The notes under the pieces: model-generated
Database searches by the model: none
Seen by the model: only the letters and a program-made list of their open reading frames with translations
What the model was told of the DNA's origin: nothing
Source of the DNA: Mesorhizobium mediterraneum
GTDB lineage: Bacteria; Pseudomonadota; Alphaproteobacteria; Rhizobiales; Rhizobiaceae
DNA: 64,000 nt
Assembly (NCBI RefSeq): GCF_002284565.1
Contig: NZ_NPKI01000026.1
Location: forward strand, 380,347 to 444,346
Reading direction: 5' to 3'
In this document: positions 26,012-36,681 of the stretch, one piece after another
Layout of the letters: every line of letters begins with the position of its first letter
Position numbering within the stretch: the stretch's first letter is position 1
Position numbers and translations under genes: made by a program

Positions 26012-26686
26012 ATGAAGATTCTCGTCATAGAAGACGATCGCGAAGCGGCCGATTACCTCCAGAAAGCCTTCACTGAGGCCGGACACACCGCCCATGTCGC
26101 CGGCGATGGCGAAACCGGCTTCGCGCTCGCTGATTCCGGCGACTATGACGTGATGGTCGTCGACCGCATGTTGCCGCGCCGCGACGGCCTGTCGGTCATC
26201 GCCGGTCTGAGATCAAGAGGCAACACGACGCCGGTGCTGATCCTGTCGGCACTCGGCGAAGTCGACGACCGGGTCACCGGCTTGCGCGCCGGCGGCGACG
26301 ACTATCTGACCAAGCCCTATGCCTTTTCCGAGCTTCTGGCCCGGGTCGAGGTGCTGAACCGCCGCGCCAGCGCCAGGGAAGCCGAAACCGTCTACCGGGT
26401 TGGCGATCTTGAGCTCGACAGGCTCTCGCATTCGGTGCGGCGCGCGGCGCGCGAGATCACGCTGCAGCCGCGCGAGTTCCGGCTTCTGGAGTATCTGATG
26501 CGCCATGCCGGCCAGGTGGTGACGCGCACCATGCTGCTGGAGAATGTCTGGGACTACCATTTCGATCCGCAGACCAACGTCATCGACGTTCACGTCTCGC
26601 GGCTGCGCGGCAAGATCGAGAAGGGCTTCGACAAGCCGATCCTGCACACGGTTCGTGGCGCCGGCTATATGCTCAAGAGCGGGTAG
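26012..26686 (+). CDS. OmpR-family response regulator
   Basis: 224 residues. Receiver with IEDD, phospho-acceptor Asp51 (MVVDRMLPRRDG) and Lys101 region (DDYLTKPYA); winged-helix output ending NVIDVHVSRLRGKI...TVRGAGYML. Family homology starts at this ATG (MKILVIEDD), but a GAGG site precedes an in-frame ATG at 25961, which would add 17 residues. One base separates its stop from the kinase start; partner of the following kinase. Output genes unknown. Confidence 0.92.
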   Translation: MKILVIEDDREAADYLQKAFTEAGHTAHVAGDGETGFALADSGDYDVMVVDRMLPRRDGLSVIAGLRSRGNTTPVLILSALGEVDDRVTGLRAGGDDYLTKPYAFSELLARVEVLNRRASAREAETVYRVGDLELDRLSHSVRRAAREITLQPREFRLLEYLMRHAGQVVTRTMLLENVWDYHFDPQTNVIDVHVSRLRGKIEKGFDKPILHTVRGAGYMLKSG

Positions 26687-26687
26687 C

Positions 26688-28163
26688 ATGGCTCTTTCCA
26701 TGCCGGCCATCATGAGGACGACGGCAGCGCGGCTTTCGGCGCTCTATCTCCTGCTGTTCGCCATCTGCGCGGTGCTGCTCGTCTTCTACATGACCTCGCT
26801 GTCGGCGCGCATGCTGACCGGCCAGACCCAGGACACGATCAACGACGAGGTGCTCGGCCTCGCCCGGGCCTATCAGCGCGGCGGCTTGCCGCTGCTGGTC
26901 CGCGTGGTCGAGCAGCGCTCCCGCCAGCCCGGCGCCAATCTCTATTTGATCGCCGACACCAACGGCCAGATCCTGACCGGAAACGTGCAGAGCCTGGAGC
27001 CCGGCGTTCTCGAGGCCGAAGGCTGGACGACAGAGCCGTTTTCCTACCGGCGCTTCGGCGAGGCCGAGCTCGAGCGGCAACGCAATCCGGTCGCCGACCC
27101 GAACGACACCCAGTCCGGCCAGAACGAAGTGCAAGTGGAGGGCGAGAAGGGGCATAACGCCATTGCGCTGGTGTTGCGCCTGCCGAACCAGATGATCATG
27201 CTGGTTGGTCGCGACCTCGGCGAGCCGGAGCGGTTCCGCGCCGTCATCCGCCGCGCGCTGATGCTGGCGCTGGGCATGATGGGGCTTGGCGGGCTTCTGA
27301 TCTGGTTCTTTGTCGGACGCGCGGCGCTGAAGCGTATCGACTCGGTGTCGGAGGCGAGCCGCCGCATCATGGGCGGCGATCTTTCCGGCCGGCTGCCGGT
27401 CACCGGCGCAGGCGACGAGTTCGACCGCCTCTCCGAAAACCTCAATTCCATGCTGGCCAGGATCGCCACGCTCAACGAAGGGCTGAAGCAGGTCTCCGAC
27501 AACATCGCCCACGATCTGAAGACACCGCTGACTAGGCTGCGCAACCGCGCCGAGGCGACGCTTTCCGGTAAGTACAAGGCCGCCGACTACCGGCAGGCGC
27601 TGGAAGGGACCATCGCCGAGTCCGACCAGCTGATAAAAACCTTCAACGCCATCCTGATGATCTCCAGGCTGGAGGCGGGCTATTCCTCCGAAAGCACCAG
27701 CCGGGTCGATCTGGCTGCGTCCGTGCGCGATGTCGTCGAGCTCTACGAGCCGGTGGCGGAGGAGGCGGGGGTGACACTCGAGACTTCGGTGCAGGATGCC
27801 TTCGCCGTCGAAGGCAATCGCGAGCTGATCGGCCAGGCGCTGTCGAACATCGTCGACAACGCGATCAAATATTCTACCGACTCGACAGCCAAGCCGTCCG
27901 TCCGCGTGGCGCTCGATCGCGTCGGCAGGGAAATCAGGCTTTCCGTCACAGACAACGGCCACGGCATCCCCGACGATGCCGATCGCGCCAGGGCGACCGA
28001 GCGTTTCGTGCGGTTGGAGAAAAGTCGCTCGCAGCCGGGTTCCGGCCTGGGCCTCAGCCTCGCCAAGGCAATCATGACATTCCACAACGGACGGCTTGAT
28101 CTTCTGCCGGCCGATCCCGGATTGTCCGTCGTTATGAGTTTTCCCGAAAGGGAGGATCGCTGA
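26688..28163 (+). CDS. Sensor histidine kinase
   Basis: 491 residues. Two membrane helices (about 15-37 and 185-208) enclosing a periplasmic sensor, HAMP (RIDSVSEASRRIMGGDLSGR), H-box DNIAHDLKTPLTRLRNRAE and HATPase_c (NIVDNAIKYS, DNGHGIPDD, GSGLGLSLAKAI). Its stop overlaps glnE by one base (TGATG), so regulator, kinase and glnE probably share a transcript. Signal unknown. Confidence 0.92.
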   Translation: MALSMPAIMRTTAARLSALYLLLFAICAVLLVFYMTSLSARMLTGQTQDTINDEVLGLARAYQRGGLPLLVRVVEQRSRQPGANLYLIADTNGQILTGNVQSLEPGVLEAEGWTTEPFSYRRFGEAELERQRNPVADPNDTQSGQNEVQVEGEKGHNAIALVLRLPNQMIMLVGRDLGEPERFRAVIRRALMLALGMMGLGGLLIWFFVGRAALKRIDSVSEASRRIMGGDLSGRLPVTGAGDEFDRLSENLNSMLARIATLNEGLKQVSDNIAHDLKTPLTRLRNRAEATLSGKYKAADYRQALEGTIAESDQLIKTFNAILMISRLEAGYSSESTSRVDLAASVRDVVELYEPVAEEAGVTLETSVQDAFAVEGNRELIGQALSNIVDNAIKYSTDSTAKPSVRVALDRVGREIRLSVTDNGHGIPDDADRARATERFVRLEKSRSQPGSGLGLSLAKAIMTFHNGRLDLLPADPGLSVVMSFPEREDR

Positions 28164-31123
28164 TGGCGGTGAGGGCGGCTGCGGAACAGCCCAACTGGCT
28201 CTTGAAGCCGGCGGCAAAGCTCGTTCCTCTGGATCAGAGCCGCGCCCGGCACGAATTGTCGGGGATCGCTTCCGCCGCGCAGGAAGAGGGGCTTACCCGG
28301 CTGGGAAAATTCCTGCCCGGCAAGGGCGCCGTCCAGGACTTCCTCGCCGCAGTGTTCGACCTGTCGCCGTTTCTGCGCGACACAGTGCGCCGCCGCCCGC
28401 AGATACTCGATGCGCTTTTCGATCAAACCGTCGAGGCCCGGCTGATTACGATCGGCACGGCGATCGACAAGGCCGCGCGGGCGGAAGCCATCTCCGAAAG
28501 CAGCCTGATGATGGAGCTGCGGCAATGGAAAGCGGAAGCGCATGTCCTGATCGCGCTGGCCGATCTTGCAGGCGAGGCCGAAACCGCCGTCACGGTACGG
28601 CGGCTCAGCAGTCTTGCCGACGCCTGCACCCGCGCTGCTGTCGACTTCCTGCTTCGCGACGCGCACGGACAAGGCAAGCTCAACCTGCCGGACCCCGAGG
28701 ATCCGGCGCGCCGGTCGGGTTGGATCCTGCTAGGCATGGGCAAGCTTGGCGCGCATGAGCTGAACTTCTCCTCCGACATCGACCTCGTCGTTTTCTTCGA
28801 CCCGCAGGCGCCTGCCGTCGTCGATCCGCTCGACGCGACGGAGCTGTTTTCGCGCCTGACGCGCCGGCTGGTCCGCATTCTCCAGGACCGCACCGAACAC
28901 GGCTATGTCTTCCGCACCGACCTCAGGCTTCGTCCCGATCCCGGTTCGACGCCGTTGGCGATCCCGGTCGAGGCGGCACTGCGCTACTACGAGGCGCGCG
29001 GCCAGAACTGGGAGCGCGCCGCCATGATCAAGGCGCGACCGGTGGCCGGCGATCTCGCAGCCGGTGCTGCGTTCCTGAAGGACCTCCAGCCCTACATCTG
29101 GCGCAAATACATGGACTATGCGGCGATTGCCGACGTTCATTCGATCAAGCGCCAGATCCACGCCCACAAGGGCCACGGCGAGATCGCCGTGAAGGGCCAC
29201 AACATCAAGCTCGGCCGCGGCGGCATTCGCGAGATCGAATTCTTCGTCCAGACCCAGCAGCTCATCGCCGGCGGCCGCTTCGCCGAGCTGCGCGGCCGCG
29301 AGACCGTGCCGATGCTTGGCCAGCTTGCGGCACGCGGCTGGATCACTGCCGATGCGCGCGACGCGCTCGCCCGGCAATACTGGTTCCTGCGCCGCGTCGA
29401 GCATGCCATCCAGATGGTCGCCGACGAGCAGACGCATATACTGCCGGAAGATGACGAAGGGCTTGAACGCATTGCGCGTATGCTCGGCTTTGCCGATGCG
29501 GCGGCCTTTGCCGGGGCGTTCCGCGCTGCGCTCCATCAGGTCGAACGCCACTACGCAGCGCTTTTCGAAACCGCGCCCGAGCTTTCGGCGGGCATCGGCA
29601 ATCTGGTCTTTACCGGCGATGTCGACGATCCCGACACGTTGCAGACCCTGCAGAGATTGGGATTCCAGCGGGCGAGCGACATCTGCCGCGTTATCCGCGG
29701 CTGGCATTTCGGCCGCTATCGCGTCACCCGATCGGCCGAGGCGCGCGAGCGGTTGACCGAACTGACGCCGGCGCTGCTGCAATCCTTCGGCCAGACGCGC
29801 CGGGCGGACGAGGCGTTGATACGCTTCGATGAGTTTCTTGCCGGCCTGCCCGCCGGTATCCAGCTTTTCTCGCTGCTCCAGTCCAATCCCGCTTTGCTGA
29901 AGCTGATGGCGACGATCATGGGCGCAGCCCCCCGGCTGGCCGCTATCATCACGCGCCGGCCGCACGTGTTCGATGGCCTGCTCGATCCGGCCCTTTTGAC
30001 CGAACTGCCGGACCGCGCCTATCTGTCAGGCCGTCTCGCCGCCTTCCTCGAAGGCGACAGGGCCTACGAGGACGTGCTCGACCGCTTGCGCATCTTTGCT
30101 TCCGAGCAAAAATTCCTGATCGGCGTCAGGCTGCTTGCCGGCTCGATCGATCCGGTCCGCGCCGGCCGTGCCTTTTCCGATCTGGCCGATCTTACCATCG
30201 ACGCGGCGCTGCAAGCTGTCATCGCCGAGTTCGAGCTGCGGCACGGCCGCGTCGCCGGCGGCACTGTTGCGCTGCTCGGCATGGGCAAGCTCGGCAGTCG
30301 CGAACTGACGGCCGGCTCCGACGTCGATCTCATCCTGCTCTATGATCACGACACCGATGCCGAAGAATCCGATGGCGACAAGCCGCTCGCCCCATCCCAC
30401 TATTACTCCAGGATGACGCAGCGGCTGATATCGGCCGTCTCGGCGCCGACGGCCGAGGGCGTTCTCTACGAACTCGATCTTCGCCTGCGGCCGTCCGGCA
30501 ACAAGGGGCCCGTGGCGACCCATGTCGATGCCTTCAAGAAGTACCAGCGCCAGGACGCCTGGACATGGGAACATATGGCGCTGTCCAGGGCTCGCGCGAT
30601 CGGTGGCGATCATGCGCTGTGCACCGAGGTCGAAGCCGAGGTGGCGGCAATGCTTGCCCTGCCGCGCGACGGCGCCAAGGTGATGGCCGAGGCGTCCGAG
30701 ATGCGCGCGATGATCGAGAAGGAGAAGCCGCCGCGCGATCTCTGGGACATAAAGCTGATCCCGGGTGGTCTCATCGACCTCGAATTCATCGCGCAGGTGG
30801 CGGTGATCACGGGCAAGGTCGAAGCCGGCCGCCGGGTCATCGGGACAGCGGAAGTCCTGTCGAGGCTGGCGCCGGATTTCGCTGAGGCCCAGATCAGGCA
30901 GGAGCTTTGCGATGCCTATGCGCTCTATCTGGCGCTGACCCAGATGATACGGCTCTGCCTCACTGGCGTGTTCGAACGCGACGACGTTCCGCCGGGGCTT
31001 TCGGATCTGCTCCTGGCGGTCACCGACCTGCCGGATTTCGGTGTGCTGGAAGCGCATCTCAAGGAGACGTCGCAAAAGGTCAGGAAGGATTTCGACCTTC
31101 TGCTTCGTGCGAAGCGACCATGA
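28163..31123 (+). CDS. glnE: Bifunctional glutamine synthetase adenylyltransferase/adenylyl-removing enzyme
   Basis: 986 residues with two nucleotidyltransferase domains: the N-terminal one at GMGKLGAHELNFSSDIDLVV (about 192-211, de-adenylylating) and the C-terminal one at GMGKLGSRELTAGSDVDLIL (about 706-725, adenylylating), each with its GS(S)D-x-D metal-binding motif. It sets glutamine synthetase activity according to PII state. Full length and intact. Placement directly behind a two-component pair is shared with other rhizobia. Confidence 0.97.
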   Translation: MAVRAAAEQPNWLLKPAAKLVPLDQSRARHELSGIASAAQEEGLTRLGKFLPGKGAVQDFLAAVFDLSPFLRDTVRRRPQILDALFDQTVEARLITIGTAIDKAARAEAISESSLMMELRQWKAEAHVLIALADLAGEAETAVTVRRLSSLADACTRAAVDFLLRDAHGQGKLNLPDPEDPARRSGWILLGMGKLGAHELNFSSDIDLVVFFDPQAPAVVDPLDATELFSRLTRRLVRILQDRTEHGYVFRTDLRLRPDPGSTPLAIPVEAALRYYEARGQNWERAAMIKARPVAGDLAAGAAFLKDLQPYIWRKYMDYAAIADVHSIKRQIHAHKGHGEIAVKGHNIKLGRGGIREIEFFVQTQQLIAGGRFAELRGRETVPMLGQLAARGWITADARDALARQYWFLRRVEHAIQMVADEQTHILPEDDEGLERIARMLGFADAAAFAGAFRAALHQVERHYAALFETAPELSAGIGNLVFTGDVDDPDTLQTLQRLGFQRASDICRVIRGWHFGRYRVTRSAEARERLTELTPALLQSFGQTRRADEALIRFDEFLAGLPAGIQLFSLLQSNPALLKLMATIMGAAPRLAAIITRRPHVFDGLLDPALLTELPDRAYLSGRLAAFLEGDRAYEDVLDRLRIFASEQKFLIGVRLLAGSIDPVRAGRAFSDLADLTIDAALQAVIAEFELRHGRVAGGTVALLGMGKLGSRELTAGSDVDLILLYDHDTDAEESDGDKPLAPSHYYSRMTQRLISAVSAPTAEGVLYELDLRLRPSGNKGPVATHVDAFKKYQRQDAWTWEHMALSRARAIGGDHALCTEVEAEVAAMLALPRDGAKVMAEASEMRAMIEKEKPPRDLWDIKLIPGGLIDLEFIAQVAVITGKVEAGRRVIGTAEVLSRLAPDFAEAQIRQELCDAYALYLALTQMIRLCLTGVFERDDVPPGLSDLLLAVTDLPDFGVLEAHLKETSQKVRKDFDLLLRAKRP

Positions 31124-31219
31124 GGGCGTAACGCCAAACGGCTGTTTCAGCGAGAGCATCGGGGGTGCTGTCCCCTCCGGCGTTCCCGAAAGTGCCAACC
31201 GCTTCACGACAACTGAGGG

Positions 31220-33541
31220 TCAGGCGGCGGCCCTGATCGGCTGCGTCGACTTCTTGATCGGAATGCGCACCGACACGATCGTGCCGGTGCCTTCGGTGGA
31301 GCGGATTTTCAAGGCGCCGCCCTGAAGCTCGGCCAACGAGCGTGAGATGGCGAGGCCAAGGCCGGACCCGGCATGGCTCTTGGAAAACTGGTTCTGCACC
31401 TGTTCGAACGGCCGCCCGAGCTTGCTCAGCGCCTCCTTCGGGATGCCGCAGCCATTGTCTTCGATCGTCAGGACCAGAGCGCTGGATGTGTTGCGGGCCC
31501 TTACCGCAATGCGGCCGCCCTGGCCGGTGAATTTCACCGCATTCGACAGGAGGTTGATGACGATCTGCTTGATTGCTCGGCGGTCGGCGAAAAGCGTCAG
31601 TGAATCTGGGATGCGTGTTTCGACAGTGATCGACTTTTCCGCTGCCTGCAGCGAGATGACGCGCACCGTTTCCCTCATCAGCGGGCAGAGGTCGATTTCC
31701 TCCTGATCCATCGAGAACTGGCCGGCCTCGATCTTCGACATGTCGAGGATGTCGTTGATGACGCCCAGAAGATACTTGCCGCTGCCGTTGATGTCGGTGG
31801 CATATTCCTCGTAGCGCGGCGAGCCCAAGGGCCCGAACAGCGCCTGTTCCATCAGCTCCGAGAAGCCGATGATCGCGTTGAGCGGCGTGCGCAGTTCGTG
31901 CGACATGTTCGCCAGGAACTCGGATTTGGCCCGGTTCGCGGCCTCGGCGCGCTCGGTTTCCTTCATGTATTCGCGATTGAGCTCGACCAGTTCGCGCGAC
32001 CGCTCTTCCTCGGCCCGGCGGGCAAGGCTGAGGTCGTGGATCGTCGCCATCAGCCGGCGCTCGCTGTCGACCAGCTTCTCCTGGTGCAGCTTGATCTGGG
32101 TGATGTCGGAGCCGACCGAGACGGTGCCGCCGTCCCTGGTTCTGAGCTCATTGACCTGCAGCCAGCGCCCGTCGGCAAGCTGCCGCTCGAAGGTCACGCC
32201 GCCTTGCTGCCCGTTGGTGTTGGCAAGCCGTCGCTCCGAAGCGAAGGCAAGCATGCGTTCTTCCAGAACGGTGCGCGAGGCGCCCGGCATCACGTCGCGA
32301 TCTGACAGGCCGTTGTCCTGCTGGTACTTGGAATTGCACATGATCAGACGCTGGGCGGAGTCCCAGAGCACGAAGGATTCGTTGATGTTTTCGATGGCCG
32401 TTCGCAGGCGAAGATCCGCAGCCTCGGAGCGCAGCGCCAGGTGCCGCTGCTCGGTTACGTCGACGGCGATGCCGATCAGCTGGATCTCCGGCGCTTCCGG
32501 GTCGATCACTTGCGCCCTTGCGCGCATCCACACCCATTGTCCGTCGGCATGGCGCATCCGGAACACCTGGTCGATGTGATCGATCTCGCGTGCGACGATC
32601 CTGTTGGCAAGCTCGAACAGGTCGCCGTCCTCGGGATGGATGATCTCGTCGACCTCACCGAACGACAGCATCGTGTCGCAGGGCTCATAGCCGAGCATGT
32701 CGTACATCGAGCGCGACCAGTACATCTTGCCACGCACCATGTCCCAGTCCCACAGGCCGCAGCGGCCGCGCACCAGCGCCATGTCGATGCGCTGGTGCGC
32801 TTCGAGATAGATGCGGTCGGCGGCCTGGGCGCGCGCCGCCTGGCCGAAATAAGCGTAGAGGATGATGATCAGCACGCCGGCTGTAAGCACGAAGAGGGTG
32901 ACGTTGAGCGAAACGGTCTTGCGCCACGTGTCGAAGACCGCTTCCTGCGGAACGAGCGCTGCGGCAGCGCCTTTCCCGCCACTTGCCAGGCTCACTGCCG
33001 CATACCAGTCCTGACCGCCGATGCTGACCTCCATGACGCCGGCGCGGTCGCCGAACATGAACAGCGGTTGACCGCCTTGGACGATGCCGTCGAGCGGTCG
33101 CCCCTCCCAGCGCGTCGATAGCGGTGTCACGGCAATGATCTTGAGCGCGCCGTCAGTGACCGCAAGCACGTGGCTTCGGCCCATGGCGCCCTGACGGCTA
33201 ATGCCCTCCAACAGGTCCTGCGTCGCGCCCGGCGCCATCTTCGCATCGACGCTAATCGAACTGGCCAGTTGGCCCGCCGCGAGCGAGAGGATCGCCTTGG
33301 CGTCGCGTTCCACGTCGTCGCGCTCGTTCATCAGCGACAGGAACCGCAGCGCCGCGATGACGAGCAGGAAAATGATGATCAGGGCCGGTATCGATCGGCG
33401 CAACAATGGCTCGGCTGCCAGGAGCCGTCGGTAGGCGGGTTCGGCGATGAGCCGCGCATTGCCGGCGAGACCATCGCTTCTCGCCTCACGCCGCTCAAAA
33501 GCCGTCCCTCCGGGCGCGCCCCACGCGTCCGCCTTCGCCAT
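31220..33541 (-). CDS. pleC: PAS-domain sensor histidine kinase, PleC-like
   Basis: 773 residues. Two membrane helices (about 37-58 and 212-234) around a large periplasmic domain, a PAS_3 fold (WDWDMVRGKMYWSRSMYDML, about 263-360), a second PAS (370-480), coiled coil, H-box FLANMSHELRTPLNAIIGFS and HATPase_c (INLLSNAVKF, DNGCGIPKEA, GSGLGLAISRSL). The architecture and the place between glnE and pepN match S. meliloti PleC, the DivK phosphatase/kinase, as I recall it. The start at 33541 has GGGGAGAG upstream. Confidence 0.85.
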   Translation of the reverse strand: MAKADAWGAPGGTAFERREARSDGLAGNARLIAEPAYRRLLAAEPLLRRSIPALIIIFLLVIAALRFLSLMNERDDVERDAKAILSLAAGQLASSISVDAKMAPGATQDLLEGISRQGAMGRSHVLAVTDGALKIIAVTPLSTRWEGRPLDGIVQGGQPLFMFGDRAGVMEVSIGGQDWYAAVSLASGGKGAAAALVPQEAVFDTWRKTVSLNVTLFVLTAGVLIIILYAYFGQAARAQAADRIYLEAHQRIDMALVRGRCGLWDWDMVRGKMYWSRSMYDMLGYEPCDTMLSFGEVDEIIHPEDGDLFELANRIVAREIDHIDQVFRMRHADGQWVWMRARAQVIDPEAPEIQLIGIAVDVTEQRHLALRSEAADLRLRTAIENINESFVLWDSAQRLIMCNSKYQQDNGLSDRDVMPGASRTVLEERMLAFASERRLANTNGQQGGVTFERQLADGRWLQVNELRTRDGGTVSVGSDITQIKLHQEKLVDSERRLMATIHDLSLARRAEEERSRELVELNREYMKETERAEAANRAKSEFLANMSHELRTPLNAIIGFSELMEQALFGPLGSPRYEEYATDINGSGKYLLGVINDILDMSKIEAGQFSMDQEEIDLCPLMRETVRVISLQAAEKSITVETRIPDSLTLFADRRAIKQIVINLLSNAVKFTGQGGRIAVRARNTSSALVLTIEDNGCGIPKEALSKLGRPFEQVQNQFSKSHAGSGLGLAISRSLAELQGGALKIRSTEGTGTIVSVRIPIKKSTQPIRAAA

Positions 33542-33690
33542 AAATGGCTCTCCCCGATTTTGAATCTGCTTGACGATCCGGCGACGCCGCACTTCCGAAT
33601 CTTCAGCTAAAGAATCAAAGGTGATTCGCCTTGTCCAGAGGCGCGGCGAAAAAAGATTAAAAATCGACTAAAATAATGGCTAAAGCCGCC

Positions 33691-33885
33691 GATCTCCCTC
33701 CCCCTTGAGGGGCGGGTGGCCCGTAGGGCCGGGAGGGGTCGTCGGCGAAGCGCTCCATCTTTGAATCAACGGTCGAGGCAGGTGGGATCGGTCGAGGCCG
33801 CGCACTGCCGCAGCGACCCCACCCGTCCATCCGCCTTCGGCGGCTGTCCAACCTCCCCTCAAGGGACCCTCAAGGGGGAGGGATC
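33691..33885. repeat. Long interrupted inverted repeat with CCCTCCCCCTTGAGGG arms
   Basis: Left arm at 33691-33712 and right arm at 33868-33885 are complementary (GATCTCCCTCCCCCTTGAGG against CCTCAAGGGGGAGGGATC). The inner part is GC-rich with further palindromes. It fills the gap between pleC and pepN and abuts the pepN stop codon. Elements with these arms are common between genes in Mesorhizobium and relatives. Confidence 0.7.
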
Positions 33886-36529
33886 ACGCAAGAGTGCGCT
33901 CGACGATGTCCCGCAAATCAGCCGACAGGTTCTCGACATTGGCAATCGATAGCAGCGCTTCCCTTGCCTTGGCCTGCCGGGCAGGTTCGAGCGAGCGCCA
34001 TGATCTGAGTGCCGTCGCCAGCCTGGCGGCCAACTGCGGGTTGCGCTTTTCGACCTGCAAGACCGTTTCGACGAAAAACCGGTAGCCTTCGCCGTCGGCG
34101 CGATGGAAGCCGGTCTGGTTGGCGCTGGAAAACGTGCCGACAAGCGAGCGCACCCGGTTCGGGTTGGCCATAGAGAAGGCCGGGTGGCCGGTCAGGGCGC
34201 GCACCGCATGAATGGTTTGCGGGCCTGGCACGCTGGCCTGGATCTGGAACCACTTGTCCATCACCAGAGGATCGGTCGCATATTTCGCTCCAAAGTCAGC
34301 CAGTGCCTTGACCGTCTCGGGCGAACCCCTGTGGCGGAGCGCAAGCACGGTCAATGCAGCGGCGCGGTCCGTCATATTGGTCGCGGACTGGAAATGCCGG
34401 GCCGCAAGCGCCGCGCTTCCCGGCAGCAGCGAGAGATAGTCGAGCAGGATGTTGCGCAGCGCCCGCCGCCCGGCGCTCGCCGCATCCGGACTGAAAGCGT
34501 CCTTGTCGGCCAGTCGATCGTAGAGGCGGGAGAATATCTCGCTGTTGGTCTCGGCGATCGCGGCCGTCAGCGCCTCGCGGGCCGAGAGGATGGCATCGGG
34601 GTCGATGTTCTTGCCGATGTCACGGGCGATATCGGCTTCGCTCGGAAGCGCCAGAGCCAGCGCTCGATAGGCCGGCTCAAGTGTCTCGTCGCCGGCTATC
34701 TTGCCGGCAAGATCGGTCAACCGTGATGCGAAATTGGGCTGCTTGCCGCCAAGGACCTGGCGGAAGGCGGATATCAGGGAGTCGGTCAAAAGCGTGTTGA
34801 ACGCCTGCCAGCGCGAGAAGGTATCGTCGTCATGGCCGGCAAGGAAGAACTGATCGTCGGCCTTCTGCTCGACGGAAAGCGTCACCGGCGCCGAGAAGCC
34901 GCGGTTGAGCGACATGGCCGGGCGCTCGGCAACGCCCGAGAAGCGCACCATGTGCCGGCGCTTGCGGATGTGGATAACGCCGTCCTCGACGGAAGCTCCC
35001 TCGACGCCGTTATAGGCTATCGCTTTGCAATCGGCGCCGACCAGGCTGAAGGCCAGCGGAATGTGCATCAGCCGCTTGCGGCTTTCGGACGGCGTCGGCG
35101 GCACCGACTGCTCGATCTCGAGCGTGAATTCCTGGGCTGCCGCATTGTGCGTCGAACTGATCGTCAGATTGGGCGTGCCCGCCTGATGGTACCAGAGCGA
35201 AAATTGCGACAGGTCGCGGCCGGACACATCCTCGAACACCTTGATGAAGTCCTCGATCGTCGCAGCCTCGCCGTCATGGCGCTGGAAATAAAGGTCCATG
35301 CCGGCCCGGAACGTCTCGGCGCCGAGAATGGTGCGGATCATGCGCACCACTTCCGAGCCCTTTTCGTAGACCGTCGCCGTGTAGAAATTGTTGATCTCGC
35401 GGTAGCGGCGCGGCCGCACCGGATGCGCCAGCGGCCCCTGGTCTTCGGGAAACTGATGCGCCCTGAGCGTGCGCACTTCGGCAATGCGTTTTACCGCTCG
35501 CGAGCGTTGGTCGGCCGAGAATTCGTGATCGCGAAAAACCGTCAGCCCTTCCTTCAGGCAAAGCTGGAACCAGTCGCGGCAAGTGATTCTGTTGCCAGTC
35601 CAATTGTGGAAATACTCGTGCGCGATGATCGCCTCGATATTGGCGAAATCGGCATCCGTGGCGGTCTCCTGGTCGGCCAGCACATATTTGTCGTTGAAGA
35701 TGTTGAGGCCCTTGTTCTCCATCGCGCCCATATTGAAGTCGGACACCGCGACGATGTTGAAAACGTCGAGGTCGTATTCGCGGCCGAACGCCTCCTCGTC
35801 CCATTTCATCGACCGCTTCAGGGCGTCCATGGCGTAGCCGGCGAGCGGCTCCTTGCCCGGCTCGACATAGATGCCGAGATCGACCTTGCGACCGGATAGC
35901 GTGATGAAGCTGTCTGCGACTTTGCCGAGCGCGCCCGCCACCAGTGCGAATAGATAGGACGGCTTGGGGAAGGGGTCGTGCCAGACCGCATAGTGCCAGC
36001 CGTCGGCAAGTTCGCCGCTGCCCGCCGGGTTGCCGTTGGAAAGAAGCAGTGGCGCCTCGTGGCGCCGCGCCTCGATGCGCACCGTATAGACGGACAGGAT
36101 ATCGGGGCGATCGAGAAAATAAGTGATGCGCCGAAAGCCCTCGGCCTCGCATTGCGTGCAATAGACGTTGCTGGAGCGATAGAGGCCCATCAGGGCTTCG
36201 TTGTGTGCCGGCGCTAGCTCGGTTTCGATCAGGAGCTGGAAGCGGGGTGCTGCGGGCGGCGTGGTGATCGTCAGCTGATCGGGCGTGGCAAAAAAATCCA
36301 TCGGCGCGAGTGTCCGGCCGTCGATTGCGATGCGGCTGAGCGTCAGGCCATCGCCATCCAGCACCAGTGGCACTGACGCCGCCACGCCGTCGCGGCGTTC
36401 GACCGTCAGTTCGGCGGTGACGCGCGTGGCTTCTGGCGACAGGCGGAAAGTCAGGCTGGTTTCCGGAATGAGATAGTCGTTGGGGCGATAGTCTTCGAGC
36501 TTGAAGACCTGGCCGGTGTCAGTGCGCAT
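33884..36529 (-). CDS. pepN: Aminopeptidase N (M1 metallopeptidase)
   Basis: 881 residues, standard for PepN. Removes N-terminal residues from peptides in the cytoplasm. Exopeptidase motif GAMEN at 268-272, zinc site HEYFH-x18-E (304-308, Glu327). Start at 36529 (MRTDTGQVFKLEDYRPNDYL) chosen by homology; upstream frame is not protein-like. A divergent promoter region of about 150 bases separates it from the molybdoenzyme gene. Confidence 0.97.
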   Translation of the reverse strand: MRTDTGQVFKLEDYRPNDYLIPETSLTFRLSPEATRVTAELTVERRDGVAASVPLVLDGDGLTLSRIAIDGRTLAPMDFFATPDQLTITTPPAAPRFQLLIETELAPAHNEALMGLYRSSNVYCTQCEAEGFRRITYFLDRPDILSVYTVRIEARRHEAPLLLSNGNPAGSGELADGWHYAVWHDPFPKPSYLFALVAGALGKVADSFITLSGRKVDLGIYVEPGKEPLAGYAMDALKRSMKWDEEAFGREYDLDVFNIVAVSDFNMGAMENKGLNIFNDKYVLADQETATDADFANIEAIIAHEYFHNWTGNRITCRDWFQLCLKEGLTVFRDHEFSADQRSRAVKRIAEVRTLRAHQFPEDQGPLAHPVRPRRYREINNFYTATVYEKGSEVVRMIRTILGAETFRAGMDLYFQRHDGEAATIEDFIKVFEDVSGRDLSQFSLWYHQAGTPNLTISSTHNAAAQEFTLEIEQSVPPTPSESRKRLMHIPLAFSLVGADCKAIAYNGVEGASVEDGVIHIRKRRHMVRFSGVAERPAMSLNRGFSAPVTLSVEQKADDQFFLAGHDDDTFSRWQAFNTLLTDSLISAFRQVLGGKQPNFASRLTDLAGKIAGDETLEPAYRALALALPSEADIARDIGKNIDPDAILSAREALTAAIAETNSEIFSRLYDRLADKDAFSPDAASAGRRALRNILLDYLSLLPGSAALAARHFQSATNMTDRAAALTVLALRHRGSPETVKALADFGAKYATDPLVMDKWFQIQASVPGPQTIHAVRALTGHPAFSMANPNRVRSLVGTFSSANQTGFHRADGEGYRFFVETVLQVEKRNPQLAARLATALRSWRSLEPARQAKAREALLSIANVENLSADLRDIVERTLA

Positions 36530-36681
36530 TCGGTGGGGTTTCCTGTCGATTCCCGCAGCGGCAAGTGGGTCCGCTGGTCTAAAAATTTGAAGCCCGCGCT
36601 CTTTACACGAAACCGTCACTCGACAAAACTGGCGCAATGCCTATTTCAGGCACTCGTTCTCCACATCATCGCGAGGTATCC

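Noticed and set aside
26673..28217. 514-codon frame antisense to the second histidine kinase
   Set aside because: GC-rich third-position shadow; the + strand frame carries complete HisKA/HATPase motifs.
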